A program made the translations under genes and the position numbers. DNA of 64,000 nt from Acidovorax sp. (lineage in GTDB: Bacteria; Pseudomonadota; Gammaproteobacteria; Burkholderiales; Burkholderiaceae_C): positions 56,574 to 120,573 of the forward strand of contig JAITLO010000029.1 of the NCBI GenBank assembly GCA_031277855.1, in the 5' to 3' direction. Positions 51,637-61,176 of this stretch are shown piece by piece (positions within the stretch are counted from its first letter, which is position 1; every line of letters begins with the position of its first letter). The notes under the pieces are model-generated. The model had not been told where the DNA came from. It made no database searches and worked only from the letters and a program-made list of their open reading frames with translations.

Positions 51637-51943
51637 CCAAACCTCTTGCAGTCATGGGAATAGGTTGCCCATCTTGGCAAGAAAAATTCGCTGGCAAAAC
51701 CAATAAATTTCTTTTTGTTTAGAAAAATATCGAATAAATGAAAATGAAAATATTTGTTTTATTTCTTGGCTTTTTGTATGTGCCAAAGTGTTTTCTGGAC
51801 TTATGTTTTCAAGATGTTTGCTTATTGCATAAATATTTAAGTTGAAAAAGAAGTTTGGAAAAAGATAAATATTATTTCTCGGTGTTTAAAAAATTCCCAA
51901 AAATTCGCAGCATGGATTCTCATGTTGAAGGAGTGCCCCATTC
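51637..51943. promoter_or_regulatory. AT-rich divergent control region of the ssu locus
   Basis: This 307-bp gap, especially 51690-51920, is far more AT-rich than anything else in the window, with many A- and T-runs (for example AAATGAAAATGAAAATATTTG). It must hold both ssuABC and ssuED promoters. CysB- and SsuR/Cbl-type LysR regulators bind AT-rich sites at sulfonate genes, so sulfur-starvation control is likely; a single operator is not assigned. Confidence 0.65.
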
Positions 51944-52525
51944 ATGGCATTTTTATTGATTGCAGGCAGCCCTACCTCGCATTCGCGCTCTGCTGCTTTG
52001 CTGGAGGGGGTGGCCCGTCAACTCCAGGCGCAAGGCGGGACGGTTGCAAGACTGGCCGTTCGGGATGTGAATGCCCAGGCGCTGCTGCACGCAGACTTCT
52101 CGCACCCGGATATTGCCGCCACAGCAGCCCAGCTCGCGCAGGCCGAGGCGGTGGTCATTGCCACACCGGTGTACAAGGCCGCGTACAGCGGCGTCCTCAA
52201 GGCCTGGTTGGACATGCTGCCGCAGGCGGCGCTGCAGGGCAAAACCGTGTTGCCCCTGGCCACGGGCGGTAGCCCGCACCACATGCTGGTGCTGGACTAT
52301 GCCCTGCGCCCCGTGCTGCAGTCGCTGGGGGCCCGGCATATCTTGGCCGGCGTGTATGCCACCGATGCCCAGGTGCAGCTGCCTGCCGAAGCGGCGGCCC
52401 CTGTACAACTGGCCGAGGCCTTGCAGCAGCGGCTGGACGATGCGCTGCGCACGCTGTGGAGTGAGCTGCGCACCAGTCGCCGCCGTCAGCCTTCGGATTC
52501 AGTGGCGCAGCCAGCGCTGCCCTAG
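51944..52525 (+). CDS. ssuE: NADPH-dependent FMN reductase SsuE
   Basis: 193 residues. Flavodoxin-like opening FLLIAGSPTSHSRSAALLEGV (partly), with the FMN phosphate loop, then VVIATPVYKAAYSGVLKAWLDMLPQAALQGKTVLPLATGGSPHHMLVLDYALRPVL (quoted in short pieces: YKAAYSGVLKAWLDMLP). That segment is diagnostic of SsuE/MsuE. It supplies reduced FMN to the monooxygenase SsuD. GAAGGAG ten bases upstream. Confidence 0.95.
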   Translation: MAFLLIAGSPTSHSRSAALLEGVARQLQAQGGTVARLAVRDVNAQALLHADFSHPDIAATAAQLAQAEAVVIATPVYKAAYSGVLKAWLDMLPQAALQGKTVLPLATGGSPHHMLVLDYALRPVLQSLGARHILAGVYATDAQVQLPAEAAAPVQLAEALQQRLDDALRTLWSELRTSRRRQPSDSVAQPALP

Positions 52526-52617
52526 TGCGCTGCTTTAGTGCGCTGCCAGATGCAGCCGATGCACAGCACATAGCCCATGCGTGCCCCATTTGTTGCAGCT
52601 TTTGAAAGGATATGTTC

Positions 52618-53781
52618 ATGCAGGTTTTCTGGTTCATCCCCACCCATGGAGACAGCCGCTATCTGGGCACCACCCATGGTGCCCGGCCGCTGACGTATGA
52701 CTATATGCAGCAGATCGCCATCGCGGCCGATCACCTGGGCTATGAGGGCGTGCTGATTCCCACGGGCCGCTCCTGCGAAGACCCCTGGGTGATCGCTGCC
52801 AGCCTGATTGCCGTGACCCGTCGCCTGAAATTTCTGGTCGCCGTGCGCCCGGGCCTGCACCAGCCCGCGTTGGCGGCACGCATGGCGGCCACATTCGATC
52901 GCCTCTCTGAGGGGCGCTTGCTGGTCAATCTGGTCACCGGGGGCGATCAGGCCGAGCTGGAGGGCGATGGTGTGTTTCTGGACCACAGCCAGCGCTACGC
53001 GGAGTCGGCCGAGTTTCTCCACATCTGGCGGGAGATCCTGGCCCGCAGCCATGAGGGCCAAAGCCTGGACTTTGCCGGTCAGCATCTGCAGGTCAAGGGC
53101 GCCAAGCTGCTCTATCCGCCGCTGCAAAAGCCTTATCCACCGGTGTATTTTGGCGGCTCTTCGCAAGCGGCCCAGGTGCTGGCCGGGGAGCAGGTGGATG
53201 CGTATCTCACCTGGGGAGAACCTCCGGATGCCGTGGCGGCCAAGACCGCCAGCGTGCGTGCCCAGGCGGCCCGCCATGGCCGCACACTACGCTTTGGCAT
53301 ACGCCTGCATGTCATCGTGCGCGAGACCGAGGAGGCGGCCTGGCAGGCCGCCGAATCCCTGATCAGTCACCTCAGCGACGACACCGTGCAGCAGGCCCAG
53401 GCGGCGCTGGCACGCATGGACTCCGAAGGCCAGCGCCGCATGAGCGCCCTGCACGCCGGTGGCCGCAAACGCAGCCGTGCCGATTTGGAGGTCAGCCCTA
53501 ATCTATGGGCCGGGGTGGGCCTGGTGCGCGGCGGCGCAGGCACGGCCCTGGTGGGCAATCCCCAGCAGGTGGCTGAGCGCATTCAGGAATACGCGGCCCT
53601 GGGCATAGACAGCTTTATCTTTTCTGGCTACCCGCACCTGGAAGAGGCCTACCGCTTTGCCGAGCTGGTTTTTCCCCTGCTGCCGCTGGCCACCCAGCAG
53701 CTGCTGCGCGCACAGGCTGCCAATTCGCCCCTGGGGGAGATCGTGGGCAATAACTTTGTGCCGCGCGCAGCGGCAAGTTGA
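52618..53781 (+). CDS. ssuD: FMNH2-dependent alkanesulfonate monooxygenase
   Basis: 387 residues from ATG 52618, which sits eight bases after AAAGGAT; the ATG at 52612 is too close to that site and [17 protein letters not shown] is the usual start. Bacterial luciferase-like TIM barrel: [20 protein letters not shown] (in part), [20 protein letters not shown] (partly), [15 protein letters not shown] and [22 protein letters not shown] (in part). Cleaves alkanesulfonates to aldehyde and sulfite. 92 bases after ssuE. The TGA stop is the first base of repeat copy 4. Confidence 0.96.
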   Translation: MQVFWFIPTHGDSRYLGTTHGARPLTYDYMQQIAIAADHLGYEGVLIPTGRSCEDPWVIAASLIAVTRRLKFLVAVRPGLHQPALAARMAATFDRLSEGRLLVNLVTGGDQAELEGDGVFLDHSQRYAESAEFLHIWREILARSHEGQSLDFAGQHLQVKGAKLLYPPLQKPYPPVYFGGSSQAAQVLAGEQVDAYLTWGEPPDAVAAKTASVRAQAARHGRTLRFGIRLHVIVRETEEAAWQAAESLISHLSDDTVQQAQAALARMDSEGQRRMSALHAGGRKRSRADLEVSPNLWAGVGLVRGGAGTALVGNPQQVAERIQEYAALGIDSFIFSGYPHLEEAYRFAELVFPLLPLATQQLLRAQAANSPLGEIVGNNFVPRAAAS

Positions 53782-53875
53782 CCCCCTGAGTCGCTGCGCG
53801 CCTTCCCCTGAAATAGGGAGACAAGGGGACGGCACCGGTGCTGCGGGGCGGCCCTTGCGCGGCGCCCTGGCTAGG
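53779..53875 (+). repeat. Interspersed GC-rich repeat, copy 4
   Basis: Starts on the ssuD stop codon (TGACCCCCTGAG), with the block GCGCGCCTTCCCC, a variant middle (AAATAGGGAGACAAGGGGACGGCACC) and GCTGCGGGGCGGCCCTTGC. The most diverged copy. It is followed by ~180 bases with nothing recognisable up to the converging mtfA gene. Confidence 0.75.
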
Positions 53876-54058
53876 GGTGTGCCGGTTTTATGTGCTCAGG
53901 GTCTGTTGTGGTCGCTGGCGATGTGCCCGCCATCCCCATGGGCAAACCGCTTTCTGCGCAGATGCTGCACAGCACTCGTTCCGGCAGGTATTTTGATCCA
54001 ATCCCGCGTTGGGCTATACAGCAAGCGTTGGCAATGCTCCGAATAGCAGAGCGCGCAC

Positions 54059-54898
54059 TCAGTGTTCGGGAGGGCGTTGAAAGAAGGCATCCAGGGCATG
54101 CACCAGGCTCGGCAGCTCCTGTCCCATGCGTTCGCGGTCCAGCCAATAGGCTTCGCAGGCCACGGCAAAAAATTCGGCCGGGTCGGTGGCGCCATAGGCA
54201 TCCAGCCAGGGCGCGGGCTGGCCAAAGCGTTCATGGCAGATCACTTGTTCGCGAAACTGCTGGTAAGCCGGGCTCCAGATGGCGCTCCAGGCCTGGCGGG
54301 CGGCGCTGGCGCTGTGCTGTCCCATAAAGCCTGCAGGCAGCGGTGGGCAGCCATTGGCGCTGCCGTCGCGCAAATCCAGCTTGTGCGCGAATTCGTGGAT
54401 TACCACATTGCTGTGTGCACCCAGCAGGGCATGGCCTGGTTGCACCGCGGTCCAGCTGAGCATGATGGGGCCGCCCTCCATGGCTTCACCCATCAGCTCC
54501 TCGTTGTAGTGGTGGACCACGCCGGCATCGTCCACCACCTTGCGGCGGGCAATCACATCATCCGGCTGTACCACGATGCCGACAAAATCCTCATACCAGC
54601 GCAGGGCATGGGCCGGCTCGCCCCAGTACAGCAGCAGCACGCAGGCCTGGGCAGCAATGGCCACGGCCATGGCGTCGCTGACTTCCAGGCCATGGGCGCC
54701 GCTGAATTCCTTGCGCTGCAAAAAATGCGCCACCAGCAGCTGCAGCTGCGCGTCTTCGGCCGGCGTGAAGCGGGATAAGAAGGGGTAGAGGGCCACGGTG
54801 GACTGCCACAGCGCTGCGGGCACTGCCGGCGGGGGCAGGGCACCGGCCCGCGTTGCGGTGCGGCGGGCCCAGGCGGGCAGCAGGCGTTGCCAGTCCAT
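54059..54898 (-). CDS. mtfA: MtfA-type zinc metallopeptidase (M90)
   Basis: 279 residues. Zinc motif VVIHEFAHKLDLRDG (HEFAH) and the downstream Glu region DPAEFFAVACEAYW match MtfA (PF06167). N-terminal LYPFLSRFTPAEDAQLQLLVAHFL fits too. In E. coli MtfA binds the repressor Mlc and so affects the glucose PTS; in Comamonadaceae its partner is unknown. Starts 17 bases after lpxH. Confidence 0.92.
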   Translation of the reverse strand: MDWQRLLPAWARRTATRAGALPPPAVPAALWQSTVALYPFLSRFTPAEDAQLQLLVAHFLQRKEFSGAHGLEVSDAMAVAIAAQACVLLLYWGEPAHALRWYEDFVGIVVQPDDVIARRKVVDDAGVVHHYNEELMGEAMEGGPIMLSWTAVQPGHALLGAHSNVVIHEFAHKLDLRDGSANGCPPLPAGFMGQHSASAARQAWSAIWSPAYQQFREQVICHERFGQPAPWLDAYGATDPAEFFAVACEAYWLDRERMGQELPSLVHALDAFFQRPPEH

Positions 54899-54915
54899 GA
54901 GTATTCCTGCGGGCT

Positions 54916-55734
54916 TCAGGCCACGTCCAGGGGCAGGCGTTGCCAGCTCTGGGGGGTCAGGCGCAGCACCTCGCCACGCCGCGTATGGGCGTCGATATGC
55001 CAGTCGCTGGTGACGATGCGCCAGCGCTCGCCGGGCAGCGCGTGGTCAGCCGGCATATGGGTATGGCCATGCACCAGCCACTGGGCCTGGGCTGCGTCCA
55101 GCCAGGTGGTGGCCATGGCGGCGTCGGCATCGGCATAGGGGGTGCCGCTTTGCTTGCGTTGCTCGCTTTCGCTGCGCGCAGACTTACCAATGGCGCGGCG
55201 CACGGCCAGGGGCTGGGCCAGCACCTGCTGCTGCCAGGCCGCCGAGCGCGACAGGGCGCGGAACTGCTGGTACTCCACATCATCGAGGCACAAGGCGTCG
55301 CCATGGCTGAGCAGAATGCGGCGCTGACTTTCCCCATGCGGCCAGACCAGCACGGTGGGGTCGGCCAGGGCTGTCATGCCGGTGCGGGCCATCAACGCGC
55401 TGCCGGCCAGAAAGTCGCGGTTGCCGACCATGAAAAACAGTGGGCGCTGCAGGGCAGCCATGTGCAGCGCCTCGGCACACGCGGCCTCAAAGCTGCCGGG
55501 CTCGTCCAGCGCGTCGTCCCCGACCCAGACTTCAAACAAATCGCCCAGGATGAGCACGGCATCGGCCGTGGTGCGCGCCAGATAGTCGCGCCAGGCCTGC
55601 ACGGTCTGCGGCTCCGAAGGCTGCAGGTGCAGGTCTGAAATCACATCGACCGTGCGCCAGTTGGGCGCAGCCAGCAACTGCGTGACGGAGGGGGCGGTTG
55701 TACGGGGATCTGAATTCACTGTTGACTCAGTCAT
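54916..55734 (-). CDS. lpxH: UDP-2,3-diacylglucosamine diphosphatase
   Basis: 272 residues from ATG 55734. Metallophosphoesterase motifs in order: VISDLHLQPSEP, LILGDLFEVWVGDD, MVGNRDFLAG, LLSHGDALCL, and VHGHTHMPADH. This set with the family C-terminus (YQQFRALSR) identifies LpxH, which removes UMP in lipid A synthesis at the cytoplasmic face of the inner membrane. It follows ppiB across 136 bases that contain repeat copy 5. Confidence 0.95.
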   Translation of the reverse strand: MTESTVNSDPRTTAPSVTQLLAAPNWRTVDVISDLHLQPSEPQTVQAWRDYLARTTADAVLILGDLFEVWVGDDALDEPGSFEAACAEALHMAALQRPLFFMVGNRDFLAGSALMARTGMTALADPTVLVWPHGESQRRILLSHGDALCLDDVEYQQFRALSRSAAWQQQVLAQPLAVRRAIGKSARSESEQRKQSGTPYADADAAMATTWLDAAQAQWLVHGHTHMPADHALPGERWRIVTSDWHIDAHTRRGEVLRLTPQSWQRLPLDVA

Positions 55735-55782
55735 TGAAGAGATGCGCGCAGCCTTGAAACAATAACGGCCCCGAACGGGAGA

Positions 55783-55869
55783 CGGCAAGCAAGGGCCGCC
55801 CCGCAGCGAGGCCGTCGTCCCCTCCCGCGAAGCGAGAGAGGGGGAAGGCGCGTAGCGCCTCAGGGGGTG
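55783..55869 (-). repeat. Interspersed GC-rich repeat, copy 5
   Basis: Minus-strand copy beginning two bases after the ppiB stop and reading ACCCCCTGAGGCGCTACGCGCCTTCCCCC in that direction, then GGGACGAC and GGCCTCGCTGCGGGGCGGCCCTTGCTTGCCGTC. Orientation relative to the upstream gene is the same as in copies 2-4. It lies between ppiB and lpxH and may separate their expression. Confidence 0.85.
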
Positions 55870-55870
55870 T

Positions 55871-56398
55871 TTAGATGGCCACAGCCTTGTCGATCACCAC
55901 AGCGTCAAAAGGCACGTCGTCGTGGAAGCCTTTGCGCGTGGTGCGCACCTTCTTGATGGCGTCCACCACGTCTTCGCCTTTGACCACCTTGCCGAACACG
56001 GCATAGCCCCAGCCTTGGCCGGTGGGGGCGGTGTGGTTCAGGAAGCCGTTGTCCACGGTGTTGATGAAGAACTGGGCCGTGGCGCTGTGCGGGTCGCTGG
56101 TGCGGGCCATGGCGATGGTGTATTTGTCGTTCTTCAGGCCGTTCTTGGCTTCGTTGTCGATGGGCTCTGCGGTTTCCTTTTGCTTCATGTCGGAGCTGAA
56201 GCCGCCGCCCTGGATCATGAAGTTCTTGATCACGCGGTGGAAGATCGTGCCGTTGTAGAAGCCCTGGTTCACGTAGTTCAGGAAGTTCTCGGTGGACTTG
56301 GGTGCGTTCACAGCGTCCAGCTCCAGCGTGATCACGCCAGGGGTGGCGGTGTCGGCCACGTTGATGGTCACATGCAGTTCAACTTGGGGATTGCTCAT
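55871..56398 (-). CDS. ppiB: Cytoplasmic peptidyl-prolyl isomerase, cyclophilin type
   Basis: 175 residues from ATG 56398 ([12 protein letters not shown]); no signal peptide. Cyclophilin motifs: [36 protein letters not shown] (quoted in pieces: [13 protein letters not shown]), [20 protein letters not shown] and [15 protein letters not shown]. The catalytic Arg is in FHRV. Folding helper for prolyl bonds in the cytoplasm. Sixty bases after the exported cyclophilin gene. Confidence 0.95.
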   Translation of the reverse strand: MSNPQVELHVTINVADTATPGVITLELDAVNAPKSTENFLNYVNQGFYNGTIFHRVIKNFMIQGGGFSSDMKQKETAEPIDNEAKNGLKNDKYTIAMARTSDPHSATAQFFINTVDNGFLNHTAPTGQGWGYAVFGKVVKGEDVVDAIKKVRTTRKGFHDDVPFDAVVIDKAVAI

Positions 56399-56458
56399 AG
56401 CAGTCTTTCTCTCAATCCAAAAAGGGGTAAGGGGCGCCGTCACACAGGCTGTGCGGGC

Positions 56459-57043
56459 TCAGCGCAGCACGCTGGCCTGAACGATGGTGACCGGCGTTGT
56501 GGGCACATTTTGGTGCATGCCGCGGTTGCCCGTAGGCACGGTGCGGATTTTGTCCACGGTGTCCATGCCTTCCACCACCTTGCCAAACACCGCATACCCA
56601 TAGCCGTCGGGCTTGGGGGCATTGAGCGAGTCGTTGTTGGCCACGTTGATGAAGAACTGGGCCGTGGCCGAGTTGGGATTGCCGGTGCGGGCCATGGCGA
56701 TGGTGTATTTATCGTTCTTCAGGCCGTTCTTGGCTTCCAGCGGAATGGGGGCACGCGTGGGCTTTTGCTGCATGTCGGCGGTAAAGCCGCCGCCCTGGAT
56801 CATGAAGCCGTCCATGACGCGGTGAAACACCGTGCCGTCATAGTGCTTGTCGTTCACATACAGCAAGAAATTCTCCACGGTCTTGGGTGCGGCGGCAGGG
56901 TTGAGTTCCAGCACGATATCGCCCAGGCTGGTGACCAGCTTGACGCGGGGAGGGCCGCTCTGGGCCCAGACGGGCCCAGCAAAAAAGCTGGCTGCCAGTG
57001 CAGACATGGCAAGCGTGAGGGCGGCTTTTCTACGGGTGAACAT
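56459..57043 (-). CDS. ppiA: Exported cyclophilin-type peptidyl-prolyl isomerase
   Basis: 194 residues from ATG 57043. Signal MFTRRKAALTLAMSALAASF...WAQ ends near residue 28, so it acts in the periplasm. [15 protein letters not shown] with the catalytic Arg, [24 protein letters not shown] (in part), and [20 protein letters not shown] are clear. Paralogue of the next gene, with the two sharing long identical stretches; one copy serves each compartment. Alternative longer start at 57121 is not supported. Confidence 0.93.
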   Translation of the reverse strand: MFTRRKAALTLAMSALAASFFAGPVWAQSGPPRVKLVTSLGDIVLELNPAAAPKTVENFLLYVNDKHYDGTVFHRVMDGFMIQGGGFTADMQQKPTRAPIPLEAKNGLKNDKYTIAMARTGNPNSATAQFFINVANNDSLNAPKPDGYGYAVFGKVVEGMDTVDKIRTVPTGNRGMHQNVPTTPVTIVQASVLR

Positions 57044-57138
57044 ATACGGGGTTTCCAAAAGCGGTGGTTGCGGTGCAAGCGAAGCGCAGGCCGTGCAATG
57101 TATGCCGGCCTGCGCTTGCAATGAAGGTCATGGAGTGA

Positions 57139-57672
57139 TCAGGGCTTGGGCGCCGGTTGCAGCACGCCACGCAGTGTGCTGAGTTTGAGCTTGAGTGCCG
57201 AGTTGGGCGAGCGCAGCTGCAGCGAGCGGTTATAGGACTGGTAAGCCAGGCGGGCATAGATGTCCCCCAGGTTTTCATGCGCCACCGCATAACCCGGGTT
57301 GTTGCGCACAGCAGTTTCCAGCGCGCTGCGTGCCAGGTCCAGCCGGTCCTGGCCGGCGTAGATCACGGCCAGGTTGTTATAGGGCTCGGGCAGCTCGGGG
57401 TATTCCTCGGTCAGCTGCGTGAAGGTGGCGATGGCTTCGTCGTTTTTTCCGGCTGCGGCCTGGGCTGTACCCTTGAGAAAACGCATCTGCGGATCGCGCT
57501 GGTTGCTGCGCAGGTATTGGTCGGCCTGGGTGATGGCTTGGGCAGTCTTGCCTTCGCGCACCAGCTTGGCCACGTCGCTGTAGTCGTCGGCATGGGCCAC
57601 GCCACCGACCGCCAGCAAAGCGGCTGCGGCAAGGGCGCGCAAGGTGCAGGAAAGTGCGGGGCGCAGGAACAT
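57139..57672 (-). CDS. Exported TPR-repeat protein
   Basis: 177 residues from ATG 57672 (MFLRPALSCTLRA). Signal peptide ALAAAALLAVGGVAHA, then TPR helices: AKLVREGKTAQAITQADQYL, MRFLKGTAQAAAGKNDEAIATFTQLTEEYPELPEPYNNLAVIYAGQ (in pieces) and ARSALETAVRNNPGYAVAHENLGDIYARLA. Soluble periplasmic scaffold-type protein. Conserved next to cysS and the cyclophilins in this family of bacteria; role unknown. Divergent from cysS over 194 bases. Confidence 0.88.
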   Translation of the reverse strand: MFLRPALSCTLRALAAAALLAVGGVAHADDYSDVAKLVREGKTAQAITQADQYLRSNQRDPQMRFLKGTAQAAAGKNDEAIATFTQLTEEYPELPEPYNNLAVIYAGQDRLDLARSALETAVRNNPGYAVAHENLGDIYARLAYQSYNRSLQLRSPNSALKLKLSTLRGVLQPAPKP

Positions 57673-57866
57673 GAAGTAGGTGCTTTCGAGGAGATGACGG
57701 CGCCCCCGCACGGGGGGCTTTATACTCCGGCCCATTGTAGCTGAGGGGTGTCGGGCCGCTGTGCGCAGCAAAAGCCGCCGGGACACCCTTTTTGCGCTGC
57801 AGGCAAACGCAGGGCCGGACGGGCCGGCCGCGAGCGTTTCCCCTTCTGTGAACAAGACACACCTCC

Positions 57867-59258
57867 ATGAGTTTGCGTATCTACAACACGCTGTCGCGTG
57901 CCATGCAAGCGTTTGTGCCGTTGGTGCCGGGCCATGTGCGCATGTATGTGTGCGGCATGACGGTGTACGACCTTTGCCACCTGGGCCATGCGCGCTCCAT
58001 GGTGGCTTTTGACGTGGTCCAGCGCTGGTTGCGTGCCAGTGGCCTGCAGGTCACCTATGTGCGCAACATCACCGACATTGACGACAAGATCATCAAGCGT
58101 GCGGTGGAAAACGGCGAAACCATACGTGGCCTGACTGACCGCATGATCGACGCCCTGCACCAGGACGCCGATGCCCTGGGCATTGCACGCCCGGATCACG
58201 AACCCCGCGCCACCGACTATGTGCCGCAGATGCTGACCATGATTGGCCAGCTGCAGCAAAAAGGCCTGGCCTACCAAATCCGCAACGAGAACGGCAATGG
58301 CGATGTGAACTTTGCCGTGCGCAAGTTCCCCGGCTACGGCAAGCTTTCGGGCAAGTCGCTGGACGAGCTGAATGCGGGCGAGCGCGTGGCCGTGCAAGGT
58401 GGCAAGCAAGACCCGCTGGACTTTGTGCTGTGGAAATCCTCCAAGCCCGAAGAGCCAGCCGATGTGAAATGGCAAAGCCCCTTCGGCGAAGGCCGGCCCG
58501 GCTGGCATATCGAATGCTCGGCCATGGGCTGCGAGCTGCTGGGCGAGAGTTTTGACATCCACGGCGGTGGTGCGGACTTGCAGTTCCCCCACCACGAAAA
58601 CGAGATTGCCCAGAGCGAGGGCGCCACAGGCAAGCCCTTTGCCCAGGTGTGGATGCACAATGGCTTCATCAATGTGGACAACGAGAAGATGTCCAAGTCG
58701 CTGGGCAACTTCTTCACCATCCGCGATGTGCTCAAGGAGTACGACGCCGAGACCGTGCGTTTCTTTGTGGTGCGCAGCCATTACCGCAGCCCGCTGAACT
58801 ACAGCGATGTGCATCTGGACGATGCGCGCAGCGCCTTGAAGCGTTTGTACACGGCGCTGAGCCTGGTCGCTGCGGCCGATGTGGCCATTGATTGGAGCAA
58901 TCCGTATGCGGCCCGCTTCAAGGCAGCCATGGACGAAGACTTTGGCACGCCCGAAGCCGTGGCCGTGCTGTTTGAGTTGGCGGCCGAGGTGAACCGCAAC
59001 AAGTCGCCTGAAGTGGCTGGCTTGCTGAAGGCCCTGGGTGGCGTGTTGGGCCTGCTGCAGGACGACCCACAGCAGTTTCTGCAAGCCGGTGCCACCGGCA
59101 TGGATGCAGCAGCCATCGAGGTGCAGATTGCGGCCCGCGCTACCGCCAAGGCCGAGAAGAACTGGGCCGAGGCCGACCGCATTCGCAAGGCGCTGCTGGA
59201 GCAGGGCATTGTGCTCAAGGATTCGGCTGCGGGCACCACCTGGGAGGCTGCCCAGTAA
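57867..59258 (+). CDS. cysS: Cysteinyl-tRNA synthetase
   Basis: 463 residues. [19 protein letters not shown] contains the HIGH motif as HLGH with zinc Cys; the second zinc region is [23 protein letters not shown] (in part); KMSKSLGNF is the KMSKS loop. A helical anticodon-binding tail follows. Monomeric class I enzyme. TTRs to its upstream TPR gene are divergent. It ends 18 bases before the alkA-like start. Confidence 0.98.
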   Translation: MSLRIYNTLSRAMQAFVPLVPGHVRMYVCGMTVYDLCHLGHARSMVAFDVVQRWLRASGLQVTYVRNITDIDDKIIKRAVENGETIRGLTDRMIDALHQDADALGIARPDHEPRATDYVPQMLTMIGQLQQKGLAYQIRNENGNGDVNFAVRKFPGYGKLSGKSLDELNAGERVAVQGGKQDPLDFVLWKSSKPEEPADVKWQSPFGEGRPGWHIECSAMGCELLGESFDIHGGGADLQFPHHENEIAQSEGATGKPFAQVWMHNGFINVDNEKMSKSLGNFFTIRDVLKEYDAETVRFFVVRSHYRSPLNYSDVHLDDARSALKRLYTALSLVAAADVAIDWSNPYAARFKAAMDEDFGTPEAVAVLFELAAEVNRNKSPEVAGLLKALGGVLGLLQDDPQQFLQAGATGMDAAAIEVQIAARATAKAEKNWAEADRIRKALLEQGIVLKDSAAGTTWEAAQ

Positions 59259-59276
59259 AGGGTGCAGCACAGTCCC

Positions 59277-59936
59277 ATGGCTCCCTCTCCGAAAGAACTG
59301 CTCGTGCCGCCGCAGCATGCGCCGGCCTACTGGGCAGAGGCGTGCAAGCATCTGGTCAAAAAAGACCGGGTGCTGCGCCGCCTGATTCCCCAATACCCGG
59401 GTGAGACCCTGGTCACGCGCGGTGATGCGTTTGTGACCTTGGCGCGTTCCATTCTGGGTCAGCAGGTGGCGGCCAAGTCGGCCTCTGCCCAATGGAAAAA
59501 ACTGCTGGCGCTGCTGCCAGAAGGCTTGTCGCCTTCCCAGCTGCTGCGCTTGAAGGTGGATGACATGCGCGCCGCCGGACTGTCTGCCCGCAAGGTGGAC
59601 TATCTGGTGGATTTGGCCGTGCATTTCACCGAAGACCGCCTGCATGTGCAGGAGTGGGTGGGCATGGACGATGAGGCCATCATCGCCGAGCTCACAGCCA
59701 TCCGCGGCATAGGCCGTTGGACTGCGGAAATGTTCCTGGTGTTCTACCTGCAGCGGCCGAATGTGCTGGCGCTGGATGACGCCGGATTGCTCAAGGGCAT
59801 CAGCGAGAATTATTTCTCGGGCGAAGCCGTCAGCCGCAGCGATGTCCGTGAAGTCGCCGAGGCCTGGAAACCTTGGTGCACCGTCGCGACTTGGTATATT
59901 TGGCGCTCGCTCGACCCGCAGCCTGTGACCTATTGA
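59277..59936 (+). CDS. DNA-3-methyladenine glycosylase II-like (HhH-GPD)
   Basis: 219 residues from ATG 59277; a GTG at 59262 would add five. ARSILGQQVAAKSA at residue ~65, then the helix-hairpin-helix IRGIGRWTAEMFLVFYL and the catalytic Asp in NVLALDDAGLLKGI. This is the short AlkA/Mag-type fold without the E. coli AlkA N-terminal domain. It excises alkylated purines. Between cysS and accA; co-transcription with both is likely. Confidence 0.9.
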   Translation: MAPSPKELLVPPQHAPAYWAEACKHLVKKDRVLRRLIPQYPGETLVTRGDAFVTLARSILGQQVAAKSASAQWKKLLALLPEGLSPSQLLRLKVDDMRAAGLSARKVDYLVDLAVHFTEDRLHVQEWVGMDDEAIIAELTAIRGIGRWTAEMFLVFYLQRPNVLALDDAGLLKGISENYFSGEAVSRSDVREVAEAWKPWCTVATWYIWRSLDPQPVTY

Positions 59937-59981
59937 TGTGTTCCATAGGCCCCTAGGCGTGGCCGGGACAAGGAGAATAAT

Positions 59982-60953
59982 TTGGCGAAAAAAACTTTTC
60001 TGGACTTCGAGCAGCCCATTGCCGAGCTCGAAGCCAAGATCGAAGAGCTGCGTTATGTGCAGACTGAAAGCGCTGTCGATATTTCGGAAGAAATCGACCA
60101 GCTGAGCAAGAAGAGCAACCAGCTCACCAAGGACATCTACAGTGAGCTGTCGCCCTGGCAGATCACCAAGATTGCGCGCCACCCCGAGCGTCCTTACACG
60201 CTGGACTATGTGCGCGAGTGCTTTACCGACTTTGTCGAAATGCACGGTGACCGCCATTTCTCGGATGACAAATCCATCATCGGTGGCATGGCCCGCTTCA
60301 ACGGCCAGCCCTGCATGGTCATCGGTCACCAAAAAGGCCGCGACACCAAGGAGCGCGCACTGCGCAACTTCGGCATGACCCGCCCCGAGGGCTATCGCAA
60401 GGCCCTGCGTTTGATGAAGACGGCCGAGAAGTTCAAGCTGCCGGTGTTCACCTTTGTGGATACGCCCGGTGCCTTCCCTGGCATTGATGCGGAAGAGCGC
60501 GGCCAGTCCGAAGCCATTGGCCGTAACATCTTCGAGATGGCCCAGTTGCAAACCCCCATCATCACCACCATCATCGGTGAAGGTGGTTCGGGCGGTGCGC
60601 TGGCCATTGCCGTGGCCGATCAGGTGCTGATGCTGCAGTACTCGGTGTACTCCGTGATCAGCCCTGAAGGCTGCGCCTCCATTCTGTGGAAGACCGGTGA
60701 AAAAGCACCGGAAGCCGCCGAGGCCATGGGCATTACCGCCCACCGCCTCAAGGCGCTGGGTCTGGTTGACAAAATCGTCAACGAGCCCGTGGGCGGCGCC
60801 CACCGCGACAGCAAGCAAATGGCGTCTTTCCTCAAGCGCGCTCTGGGCGATGCCTGGCGCCAACTGGCCGACCTCAAGCCCAAGGAGCTGCAGGATCGCC
60901 GCTACGAGCGCCTGCAAAGCTATGGCCGCTTCACCGATACCAAGGCCAGCTAA
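59982..60953 (+). CDS. accA: Acetyl-CoA carboxylase carboxyltransferase subunit alpha
   Basis: 323 residues from a TTG at 59982, supported by AAGGAG seven bases upstream and by the family start ([22 protein letters not shown], in part). Core motifs: [44 protein letters not shown] (in part), [12 protein letters not shown] and [16 protein letters not shown]. Partner of AccD, transferring carboxyl from biotin to acetyl-CoA in fatty acid synthesis. Followed by a terminator. Confidence 0.97.
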   Translation: MAKKTFLDFEQPIAELEAKIEELRYVQTESAVDISEEIDQLSKKSNQLTKDIYSELSPWQITKIARHPERPYTLDYVRECFTDFVEMHGDRHFSDDKSIIGGMARFNGQPCMVIGHQKGRDTKERALRNFGMTRPEGYRKALRLMKTAEKFKLPVFTFVDTPGAFPGIDAEERGQSEAIGRNIFEMAQLQTPIITTIIGEGGSGGALAIAVADQVLMLQYSVYSVISPEGCASILWKTGEKAPEAAEAMGITAHRLKALGLVDKIVNEPVGGAHRDSKQMASFLKRALGDAWRQLADLKPKELQDRRYERLQSYGRFTDTKAS

Positions 60954-60993
60954 GGCCTGAGGCGGTAATGAAAGGCATGCACTGCGCATCCAC

Positions 60994-61018
60994 CATGGCC
61001 CTTCGGGGCCATTTTTCT
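60994..61018 (+). terminator. Rho-independent terminator after accA
   Basis: ATGGCCC-TTCG-GGGCCAT with a stable UUCG-type tetraloop, followed by TTTTTCTT, about 40 bases past the accA stop. Ends the cysS-alkA-accA transcript before tilS. Confidence 0.92.
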
Positions 61019-61176
61019 TGGCGTGAAGCCCTGCAAAAAGAGGAGCTTCTGTCGCATGCCAGGAAGGCATTTCTAATGGTTTTGAATGGCAGATCGTTGG
61101 TCTGTATGTGTCTGCAGCTATGGTTTTTTGCAGTGCTGGGCATGGGTTGTGGTTGCTGTTGCGATGAGGAGGGGGC

